Source: Strongyloides papillosus
Lineage: Eukaryota; Nematoda; Chromadorea; Rhabditida; Strongyloididae
Direction: 5' to 3'
Assembly (NCBI GenBank): GCA_005656395.1
Contig: SRSI01000004.1
Coordinates: forward strand, 806,001-870,000
DNA length: 64,000 bases
The translations under genes and the position numbers were made by a program. The first letter of the stretch is position 1, and every line of letters begins with the position of its first letter. Positions 54,803 through 64,000 of this stretch are shown here, one piece after another. The notes beneath the pieces were generated by a model. It was not told the origin of the DNA and made no database searches. It saw nothing but the letters and a program-made list of their open reading frames with translations.

Positions 54803-56082
54803 GGGGGCGTCCTACTTCTCCACAAGAAGTGACATAATGTGACTTTATGTGACATTATGTGTCATTAAGTGACATTATGTGACATTATCATTTAAACTAC
54901 AAAATCCCTTGTTTTTTTCGTTTAAATTATTAAAAAACAATATTGGGAATGTTAATAAATAATAATCAATTACATTTTATAAAAAAATATTAAAAAATTG
55001 AAAGTTGAAATTTATATAAATATTATATTGCAATAAATTCCCATCAATAATGTCTTACTGTTAATTCAAGATAAAAGATATTTACTCAATTTTGTTTTTC
55101 ATTACATTATGACAATAAATTCTTTTATAAAAATTTAGTAATTTGCATTAAATGTTTAAAAGTATAAAAAAACTACTTTTAAACTGTTAATTATTGAAAA
55201 AAAAATATTTACTGCTTAATTTAATTTTTCATTTTCCTCCTATATACAAGTTATTTCAAATAATACCATTGTATTCTAATGTTTTATAACTGATGTGAAC
55301 TTAAAACTATTTATTTATTAAAATATATCTATACATATTATAATAATTATGATTTTTTACAAACAATATGTAACATCATAAGAAATTAAAGCTATTAGAT
55401 ATATAACAATAACTATATTCCTAATCAGTTTATTTTTTTAATTTTATTAATTGGTAATTTCTTATGACTTTATCTTTCGAATTACTAGATTTTTTAAGAG
55501 TTTGAAGAATCACAGAATGTGAAAAATTTTTTTAGTACTATGCCATTGAATTATAAAAAAGATAAAAAATTGATGGAGAAAAATACTTTTAAGTGAAATA
55601 AAAAATTTAATTTTTGTTAACAAGGAAACTTTTGATATGCAAAATTACATTTATGAAACAAATGAATAACAATTATTACTCTATTTACTAGCAAAATGAT
55701 TTAATTTAAAAAAAATCCTTTCAATTTAATACATTTCAAACCATTTAATGCAAATTATAAATCATATAAAGACAATGTCTTCTTAGAGTATATGAAGTTT
55801 CTTTATGTTATTATAGTACAAGAGTAATGTACCAGAAATTAATACCACATTTTTAACATTTTTTTAATAAAACTCATTAAATTATGAAATTATTTACCGT
55901 TTAAAGTAATATACTGATTAGATTTATCAGTTATTCATGGGAATATACTATGGTGGAGAAATAGGTATATATATATAGCATACTTCTCCACTACCATAAT
56001 ATATTAGTGGAGAACCATGTCATATATATATGCATACTTCTCCACCTGTATAATTATGGTAGTGGAGAAGTAGGTATGCCTC
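54803..56082. mobile_element. tTIR-3 element at -8/-1 of tRNA-Leu
   Basis: 1280 bp. Ends are GGGGGCGTCCTACTTCTCCAC and, reverse-complemented, GAGGCATACCTACTTCTCCAC: conserved CCTACTTCTCCAC behind a variable outer stretch. The 8-bp duplication GTCACCGA is at 54795-54802 and 56083-56090, the latter being -8 to -1 of tRNA-Leu. The left end carries tandem decamers (ATGTGACATT type, 54826-54885). The right end carries three inverted TACTTCTCCAC hairpins (55950-56075). No ORF. Confidence 0.8.
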
Positions 56083-56090
56083 GTCACCGA

Positions 56091-56172
56091 GTCGCGATGG
56101 CCGAGCGGTCTAAGGCGTTGGATTTAAGACCCAATATCGTAAGATGCGTGGGTTCGAACCCCACTCGCGACA
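56091..56172 (+). tRNA. tRNA-Leu (UAA)
   Basis: Complete class II tRNA. Acceptor GTCGCGA/TCGCGAC, box A TGGCCGAGCGG, anticodon loop TTTAAGA with TAA, long variable arm, box B GGTTCGAACCC. One A-C mismatch at the base of the anticodon loop (TTGGA/CCCAA). The tTIR-3 element lies eight bases upstream and leaves the gene complete. Confidence 0.9.
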
Positions 56173-58571
56173 GAATTTCTTTTAAAATCTAGTAATAGAT
56201 TTTAAAAAAATCTTTAGTAGTTATTTTTAATTTATTTTTTTAGTCATTTTTTTGTACATTACAAAATTTTACTAATAAGTCGTAAATTGTTTTTTACTAT
56301 TTAAAAATAACTAATTTTTATATAAATACTTAAAATCACCAAACTTGTCAAACATTAGTTACTTTATTAAAACACTAGTTTAAAAAATTCAGCTTCATTC
56401 GAATACCTAATGTTACTAGTTTTGTTGATCTGAGATAATAGACCTTTGGTTGACCATAGTTACCCATATTTTTTCTTTTTTTTAAATGCTATTTCGCTTG
56501 TCTATGAGTAATCACGGGCAGGCGAATTTCCGTCGTCTTTTTGTTAATTAGAATAGGAGTCGCTGTGAAATTTGTATGCGTGTGTAAGATGAATTCAATG
56601 GAATAACTAGAAATATGTTAGTACAAATAAAAAAAATGCCATTTTGCATACTCATCCACAAGCGAATTCTTCTTTTCTTATTTTTTTGTCCATTAATTAT
56701 ACTTATTTTAAAAAACATCACTCTAATTGTTTAATGATTTATCACTTTTATTTAAATAATGCTATATAATTGCTGTGTTATTATATTAAAACTTATACGT
56801 TTCTTGATTAAAAATAATTATTCATTAATGATGGCTTTATTTGACAATTAAAATTATGTACTTTTATGACAGTTAAATTGGTAATTCAATAATAAAATTT
56901 ATTTTTATATTTTTTTAACACAAAGCTGTTATTTTTAAAATATTTATTGTTTTTAAAATTTATTTAAGTTGATCTATAAACTTCTGAAATATAAATAATT
57001 ATAGAAACTTGTAAACACATTACATCATAAAAGAATAATAAAATGATAATAAAAAATAGAACTATAGCAATAACAGTATAAGATTTATAAAGGACATTTT
57101 TTACTATTTTTTTTTATCTTGTTCTGATCTGTACTTTAAATTATTTTAAAATCTAATTGTAGATAGATCACTTATATTACAGATAGTTGACATAATGGTA
57201 AAAATTGCGTTTATTTTAGTAGTAACATTTAACAAATTTTAAATTATTTAAGATAGTGTAAAATTATAGAAAAATTTTGTTGTCTTTACTAATTAAAAAA
57301 GTGAATTATTAAAAAAAGTAAATAATAAAGAAGAATTGGATGACACATCAACTGTCATCATTTTAATATCTATATAAACCTCCATTTTTTGTATGATCTT
57401 AACATTCGTACCTATTATTATTACGTGTTGTCATCCTAATTAATTTACCTCTTTACTGAAGGTGAGTGTTTTAATTTTAATGTGTCTTTTACTATATTTT
57501 TTATAGTCCGTCTTTATAAAGTTTTATATATAGTCAGTTATTTGATAAGTGTGTGCCAACAAATATCGTTGTTTTTTTTCTAAATTAATATCAAAATTAA
57601 AGAAAGTTTTTTAAATTTCACTGAAATGAGTTCAAGTATTTCAAAATATCAGTAACGATTTTAATATCCGAAATTTGTATATGCAAAAATTTGAATATTC
57701 TTTTAAGTTAAATTTGCTTTCAATTCTGCTTTTGCAAAAAAAATAAATTATAAGCATTAATTTTTTTAGTAAAAAATGTAGTAACAAAGTATTGTAATTA
57801 TTTTTGACAATGCTAAGTTTATAAAAATTTTGTAGAAATTTAATTTTATCAAGAATGACGTGTCTCACGCTGAAAGTGATGTTGAAATAAATCATTTTTT
57901 CTAAACGTGTATGCATGAAAGTTATACTTTTATTGTAATATTTTTTATTTTCTTATAACAATTTGCCATTATTTTCCCAATTGTTATTTTACCTCACTAC
58001 AAAGACACATTATTGTTAAAAATTTTGTTGTTCTTATTTTTATTCAATTAAGAGAGCTTAATTATATTTATTAGTGCTTACAAGTTATCTAATTAAAAAA
58101 AGATAAATAAGGGAGAACTACGTTTTTTTGTTACTATTTTATTATAACTCAATCTAATTTTATCTTCTTATATTGTTTAATGGAACAGTGTATATCCCAA
58201 TGAAATTTTATTACTTTTTTTAAATTCTCATAATAATGAAATTAACAAACTGGTAAAATTAAACCAAATATGTAGATTTTTTAAGTGTATCTATCAAAAT
58301 ATATCACTGTCAAAAGTAGTTGTTTTTAAAACGGAATGGCTATAAAAACAATTATTCTTACATTTTGAAATTAAATATTATTTTCTAGATAGATTATTAC
58401 CGAAATTTTAATAGAATAAGTGTAAATCTACTTAAATATTAGTCTCTAACTATTAATAGCTATTTTTTAAAAGTACTAAAGATGGTGGAGCAATTATTAA
58501 AAGACTGTACCAAAAACATACTTTTTGGAGCTAAATAGATTAACTTAGTGACAATAAAGTCATAAAACGTA
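56173..58571. other. AT-rich spacer with a small inverted repeat
   Basis: No gene shown. TTCGCTTGTCTATGAGTA (about 56491) and TACTCATCCACAAGCGAA (about 56650) form an inverted pair 160 bp apart. A promoter-plus-donor-like arrangement at 57371-57463 is listed separately. A 91-codon minus-strand ORF (57641-57916) has no motif. Confidence 0.45.
57371..57463 (+). promoter_or_regulatory. Possible TATA promoter with noncoding first exon
   Basis: TATATAAA at 57371-57378 is followed about 85 bp later by GAAG|GTGAGT, a perfect 5' splice-donor match, in a locally less A/T-simple stretch. No coding exon can be tied to it. Speculative. Confidence 0.25.
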
Positions 58572-58630
58572 TTCCCATGCCGGGAATCGAACCCGAGCCT
58601 TGCGGGTGAGAGCCGCAAATTATAACCACT
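58572..58630 (-). pseudogene. tRNA-Glu (CUC), 3' part only
   Basis: T-arm, variable loop, anticodon loop with CTC and part of the D-arm, with acceptor 3' strand CATGGGA. Cut at about tRNA position 14 by tTIR-1 copy C. The 5' part is not on the other side of the element. Confidence 0.88.
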
Positions 58631-59915
58631 GGGTGCACGTAAACCCACCAAAAATTTTTGTCAAAAAACGCAATCTGGAAGATTGTGTGATTTTTGGCAA
58701 AAAATGCAATCTAGGATTTTATATAATAGTAATATATATATTATATATACTACCATTATATAAAATACCAAACTGCCCCAGCCTCAGTACTAAACTGAAA
58801 CTGGGTTTTATAAACCGACGGCATTGTCATAGTACCAACCCCATATCTATTTCATTTCATTCACATAAAATATTTATGTCACTTTGAATAAAATTAATTT
58901 GATCCTATAGTAATTTATATATATATTTTTCCAATAAAATATAAAGTATTTAAAAATATAAATTATTAAATATATATATTATTTTGATAATATTTAATGT
59001 AAAAGAATTTTTTAAGACACATTTAATTAAATTATATTTAACAGTAATAATTGTATTAGTGTTATATATTTTTATTTAATAAGAGTATTCAAATGTTTCC
59101 AATGGACAAACACGTTCAGTATATACTAACAAAGAAGTCGCTCTTAGAATTTTATAACTTTAAAATTAGTGTTTCAGTCTCAGGAAACATATATTTCACA
59201 AGATTAATAATTTTGTTAACATAATTACAATTTAGTAAGAAATTCATACTTCAAATTGGTAAAATCTAAAATAACTATGCTTAATAATCATATTTTATTA
59301 ATAACTATCGTGCAAAATATTAGAAAATATCTTTTATATTTAAATTAATACTATATTCCCTATTGAAAATAATTTTGTTTACATTTTTTATGATGTAGTA
59401 AAAATTTGGATTAATTTTGTTTTAATATTTAAATTGACTAATAATCACCTTAGAAAGTGAAAAAATATCGTTTTATTCAAAGTATTGCCATGTTTTCTAG
59501 TTTAGAAAATTATGTTAAGGTTATCAATGACATAGTGAAAATCTATACTTCAAATTTGTACAATCTAAAGTAATTATGCTTAACAATAGAATTTTATTAA
59601 TAATTTGTTTTATAATTAACAAAAATTTATCTCATATTTTAATTATTAATGAATACATAGATTACCAACATAACATAAAATATCTTTTATATTCCAAATG
59701 TTACTATATGAATTTAATTTATCAATAAACTAACAATAACATAAATAATACATTGAATCATCAAAAAAATATTAAAAATTACATGTTTTCTTTCTTTATA
59801 ATAGAAGAAATTTACATTAATCTTATATTTTATAAACATAATCCCGACACGAATATGGTAAAAAACCACTGTGTGATTTTTGGCAAAAAACGCATTGTAG
59901 GATTTACGTGCTACC
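58631..59915. mobile_element. tTIR-1 element, copy C, between two different tRNA fragments
   Basis: 1285 bp, collinear and highly similar to copy A minus its nested mariner. Left end GGGTGCACGTAAACCCACC; right end, reverse-complemented, GGTAGCACGTAAATCCTAC. Left flank is tRNA-Glu, right flank is tRNA-Tyr, so there is no target duplication. Conserved block at 58780-58884. No ORF. Confidence 0.9.
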
Positions 59916-59987
59916 TTGGTAGAGTGGATGACTGTAGATTTGATTGCTGATATCCTTAGGTCACTGATTCGAATCCGGTTGGTTGGA
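59916..59987 (+). pseudogene. tRNA-Tyr (GUA), 3' part only, decayed
   Basis: Begins TTGGTAGAG in the D-loop, then anticodon GTA with intron and acceptor TGGTTGG. Compared with the tRNA-Tyr at 25476-26286 it has substitutions in the D-arm (GTGGATG for GCGGAGG) and T-stem (ACTGA for ACTGG, losing the last stem pair). The 5' part is missing. Confidence 0.88.
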
Positions 59988-60301
59988 AAATCTTTTTACA
60001 TAGAAGGTGTATTTATAGTATTGTTTTATCAAAAAACAATAGTTTCAATGCCTTATGAAATTTATTCTGTATTAAATTAACTATAGAAAAAAACTTAGAG
60101 ATATTTATTATACTTTTATATAAATAAATAGCAATACAATCACATTTTTGATTTAAAATTAATTAATTTTTAAACAAAATGTTCCACTTACCTTTATCGT
60201 ATTAAATAGAGAAAATTTAAATATATTTAATATTCTTTAAAATAAAAGATTATTTTTTTAAACATTTTACATAATCTACTAAATTGCTCGTCTAACAGGG
60301 G

Positions 60302-61242
60302 GGTGGCAAGTCATTTCTTCAATATTTTCTGTCAAAAAGGCAAAATACTATTCCAACCAAAATTATTTTTTATATACGCGACAAAACGTTATTCCAAGGT
60401 AATAATTTATGTTTATATTAATAAAAAAAAGAGTTGATTATTAAATTAATGATAAGTAATTTATGGTAAACAAGAGTTAGAAGTACAATTGATACCACTA
60501 TTTTGTGAATTGTGAAAAATCTGTATTTTCAAATGTATTTTTGATAATTTTATAAAAGTGTATGTGTAAATTATTATAAATTCGAATTAGCTGTTAATTT
60601 TTTGGTAATATATAGTTATAAACGTATATATATATAATTCATTTATCAGTGGAGATTTTTTTTAATAAGTAGTCTCTTTTGATTTCAGCTATTAAAGTTT
60701 TTATACTCCTTTGTTAATTTATTTGGTAAAAGATTACTGTAAATTTTTGTTGTTCCTAAACATAGACATATTAAAATTATCATAACATTGAACAACATAA
60801 ATAAAGCATATTATTAATTAACACATATTTTTTTAATTTAGTTACCAATTTTTTAATATTGATGCATTCTTCTTAATAAGTCCTTAAGATAATGACATTG
60901 TTAATTTATATATTTAATTAAATAGACAATAAAAAGATTGTAAGAAATAATAAATCTAATTATTTATCACTTTTATTTAAACTTTAATTGTCATATCAGT
61001 AAATTATTTACTACATTTCTAAAAATTACTTTTCTTATGATCAAATTCCAATAAGCGTATAAAATAAATACTATTTTATTTAATAAGATAGTTACTTTCC
61101 CAGGTAAAAAAGTTATTCAACATAATCTAAATTGCTTATTATATGATAGAGATTAATTATTTGTAAATGTTCGCGGCAAAATTTTGGTTGGAATAACGTT
61201 TTGCCTTTTTGACAGAAAATATTGAAGAAAAGCCTTGCCCCC
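60302..61242. mobile_element. tTIR-2 element, copy 3 (at tRNA-Ala 5' end)
   Basis: 941 bp, nearly identical to copy 2. Left end GGTGGCAAGTC; right end reads CTTGCCCCC, one change from CTTGCCACC. The 8-bp duplication AACAGGGG is at 60294-60301 and 61243-61250, spanning AACA|GGGG of tRNA-Ala, again -4/+4. No ORF. Confidence 0.92.
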
Positions 61243-61246
61243 AACA

Positions 61247-61318
61247 GGGGACTTAACTCAGTGGTAGAGTGCTCGCTTTGCATGCGAGAAGCCGCGGGTT
61301 CAATTCCCGCAGTCTCCA
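61247..61318 (+). tRNA. tRNA-Ala (UGC)
   Basis: Complete. Acceptor GGGGACT/AGTCTCC (one wobble), box A TAACTCAGTGG, anticodon loop TTTGCAT with TGC, box B GGTTCAATTCC. TCTTTTTT follows. The tTIR-2 copy 3 lies four bases upstream. Confidence 0.95.
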
Positions 61319-63516
61319 ACATCTTTTTTGAAAACTACTTTTTTACTACGCTATATCTTATTTTAGTATCGTAATGCTTATCATTTGTATTAGAATAAAA
61401 ATTATAAATGTGTATATTATGTGTTATATTGTACAATATATCAAATAACATTAAGATTAACACAAAAAAGAAAGAAGGGCATTGATGTTTATTGTAGAAA
61501 AAGAATACATCCTACTATTAAACTGAGAAAAAATTTAATAGTAGTCAGAATAATATACTATTAAAGAAAGAAAAGTTAAGGTAATAGTCAATTCAGTCTC
61601 AACTAGCGGAATTATAGTCAAAAAAATATTTTTTAATTATAAGTACTACTCGTTATAGTAAGAAAATAAAAAGTTATATTCATTTAATTTTTTTATTTTG
61701 TTCTTAGCACTTATATCCAAACATGTTATTAATTAGTAATAATCTTGACTAAGTGGCAAGTATCTAGCTAACATGCTTCTATTATAATACATGTAACAAA
61801 AGCTCTCGGTACACCTTTTAATAAGACTGTACTACAAAAAAAAACAAGTATCAAAATCTATAAGGGGTATAAATTTTGCTTTTTCTAGTAGAGAAATTTA
61901 TTTTAAAGTTTTTGCGTGCACCCTAGTATAGTTTATCAAGGTTTTACACTATTCTTTTATAAACACAATAATAACACAACAAAATGTAGATTAATTAACT
62001 CAATTTATTTCAATTTACCCACCTAAACAATAAACTATGAATTACATAAAATATACTTACAGATCCTTTAGTGGGATTTTTTTAATTCACCCAATTAAAA
62101 CACAATAAAATTAAATATTATATCTTATATAACCCTATAAATATTAATTAATTAATATTCATATAAATCTCACTATGCTATTCATAAAATGTTTAAAAGA
62201 TAAATTTAATTTTTGTTAATCAATTTCTTAACTTATAGCTATTATTTTGATGACTTTTATATTCATCGTATTTTTCTCAAACCGATTTTTATTACTGTAG
62301 TAAATAAAAAAATTTTCGATAAGAAATTTTAATTTATTGGTGTATCAACTTATATAATTAACAAGTTTGCAGAATAGTACCATAATTATTTAACACAAAA
62401 ATAAAAAGCATAAAATTCTTTATCTTATCAACAAAGTATGTCATCCCCTATTTCAAATGGAACTGAGTATAAAGAGAAGTTTTAAATAATACTTTTCATT
62501 CAATATTGATCGATTAATATAATTAAATTTTATAATAATAAATTACTTTCAATAAATTGCAATTCATTATTTTAAATAATGATATCTCAATGTAATATTT
62601 TTAAAATTCCATAGATTTTATATAAAAAATTAATCAAATAACCTGTTTCAATTTGAAGTCAACTATAATATAAAAAAAATCAAAATTATTACTGAAGATT
62701 ATTAAAATTTATTGTGATGTTATTTTTTATGTCTATTTTTATCATTAGATGTACAAGAAAATATTATTTAAGTCAAAGTCAATTTATATCAAAGGAATTA
62801 TTTATAATATAATAAATTCTGTTTAATAAGAAAGGCAGAGAAGGATAATATTACTGCTAAAAATGACCATAAATGGCCTGAAAAGTCATGAAGAGTGTTA
62901 TTAATATTTTATATATCAACTAATTAATTTTATTATCAAATTATCGAACAAAATTCAGACGAATAACTGGTGGTAATTTTGATAGAGGCAAAAAGATTCC
63001 CAAGATATAACTAATTATTATTGTCCCAGTATATTTACTACTTAAATGATTTTTAAGACCAATAATTTACTACATCATAAGTTTTAAGACATACAAGTTT
63101 AACAATATATTTAATAAAATCTTTTAATCTGTTACAATTTGAAAATATCAAAAAAAAAGCTAAATAAGCTTATAAAGTGTTGAAAATACTAAATATATTC
63201 TTTTTGATTATGTTGAAAGTGTTAGTAAACTAATTTTATGATAAAAAAGTTACGTTAAAATTCTAATTATTTGTATAAAATTATGACTTTTTTTATAACA
63301 AATGATTTATGGTAAAATATTACATCATAAAATTTTTTAAAATTATAAAAAAATATAGTTTTGACTAAAATTTTATTAAAAAAAACGTATTATATACTAT
63401 TTGTCAAATATTAAAAGTTAGCAATGCGTAAACATTTAAAATTTCTAACATAAACTACCACAAATATATTTTAATAATGTAAATTAATTGAATACATTTG
63501 ATGGTCCCGCCTCCGG
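61319..63516. other. AT-rich spacer
   Basis: No gene supported. At 61906-61921 GCGTGCACCC resembles an isolated left-type terminus of tTIR-1 in inverse orientation, without a partner end or a clear tRNA flank. Confidence 0.45.
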
Positions 63517-63530
63517 GCCTTCCTAGCTCA
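63517..63530 (+). pseudogene. 5' fragment of tRNA-Lys
   Basis: GCCTTCCTAGCTCA equals the first 14 bases of the tRNA-Lys at 11489. It is cut off by CACTCAAAACC, which resembles transposon termini elsewhere in the window. The rest of the tRNA may lie beyond the window. Confidence 0.6.
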
Positions 63531-64000
63531 CACTCAAAACCTTTTGCTTTCCATTTTCCGGTGTTTACCAAAATGACGGAAATTTTTCTGACAATTAGAA
63601 AAATTTATTTAAATTGACTTTGTTAATATATTATTAATAATTTTTTTGGTATATAATATTCATAATGACATCTATTTAAAGATTTACTTACATACTAAAA
63701 ATAATTTTTTAGTTTAATTTAACTTGCCATGTAACGATTGTCTTGGGTATAATTGATCAATTGTATGTCCCTTTAAATATTAAATATAATATTTAATAAA
63801 TCAGTTTTCCTGTAGTTCAACAAACGTTAGTGGAAAATTTATTTATTAATATGTCACATTTTTAAGATTTATGTTAATAAGGATTGTTTTGATGCATCAT
63901 GATCAGATAGAAATTTTTACACTTTAAAAAAGATGTAATCAAATGGTATGTTTGTAGTAAAAAAAATTGTCATGTAGATATTATATTAAGTTCCATTTTA
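63531..64000. mobile_element. Possible left part of an element inserted in tRNA-Lys
   Basis: Starts CACTCAAAACC directly after the tRNA-Lys fragment. The CACTCAAAA start recalls the 36293-38021 element and GCACTCAAAG of the 52025-52960 element. The other end would be outside the window. No ORF. Confidence 0.35.

Noticed and set aside
54826..54885. CRISPR-like short repeats
   Set aside because: Contiguous ~10-bp tandem units without spacers, inside a TIR element of a eukaryotic genome.
56007..56192. 61-codon ORF over tRNA-Leu
   Set aside because: It is a translation of the tRNA gene and its upstream hairpins.
58600..58887. 95-codon ORF over tRNA-Glu fragment and tTIR-1
   Set aside because: It crosses the tRNA/transposon junction; the similar reading at 38963-39145 reflects the shared element core, not a protein.
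1..64000. Dictyostelium origin (AT-rich, tRNA-targeting elements)
   Set aside because: The REL-type and RTE LINEs, the MULE and the En/Spm-like mix do not fit, and the typical poly-Asn/Gln coding style is absent.

Overview
The window is eukaryotic and very AT-rich. It is probably from an animal with a compact, AT-biased genome, but I cannot name the taxon. The evidence is dispersed single tRNA genes with internal A/B boxes and short T-run terminators, an intron-bearing tRNA-Tyr, and a metazoan-type mix of transposons: RTE, endonuclease-type R2/R4-like LINEs, Ty3/gypsy, MULE, En/Spm-like, Tc1/mariner-like and piggyBac-like. I found no convincing host protein-coding gene. Every long ORF belongs to a mobile element.

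Layout: (1) 1-10.1 kb holds a piggyBac-like MITE, then a decayed MULE (3000-10121) split by a nearly pristine Ty3/gypsy-type LTR retrotransposon (3435-8203) whose single gag-pol ORF ends in a second RNase H domain. (2) 10.5-29 kb is a run of tRNA genes (Lys, Ser, Glu, Tyr, Ala), each invaded or flanked by a transposon. Two different 3.8-kb LINEs sit head-to-tail inside one tRNA-Glu gene. (3) 29-38 kb has mariner-like MITEs, an intact full-length RTE-type LINE (33197-36157) and a TA-flanked fold-back element. (4) 38-43 kb has a tRNA fragment with two elements, then intact tRNA-Thr, tRNA-Ile and tRNA-Ser. (5) 43-51 kb has inverted repeats, a three-unit ~515-bp tandem array, a large palindrome and a degenerate En/Spm-like transposon. 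(6) 52-64 kb has tRNA-Asn, -Gln, -Leu, partial -Glu and -Tyr, tRNA-Ala and a tRNA-Lys fragment, again mostly abutting transposons.

Main point: tRNA genes are a shared integration target for several element families, each with its own register. I use working names. tTIR-2 (three copies) makes an 8-bp target duplication spanning exactly -4 to +4 of the mature tRNA, so the tRNA survives. tTIR-3 (two complete copies, one end) duplicates the 8 bp from -8 to -1, also sparing the tRNA. tTIR-1 (four copies) inserts within the D-arm/box A with a 9-bp duplication and destroys the gene. Two endonuclease-type LINEs entered the 5' part of tRNA-Glu at the same second-strand cut. The tTIR-1 and tTIR-2 termini are visibly homologous, suggesting one transposase lineage that changed its target. 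No transposase gene for the tTIR families is present in the window. Dada elements (DNA transposons that target small-RNA genes) are a precedent from memory, but their reported duplications are shorter (6-7 bp).
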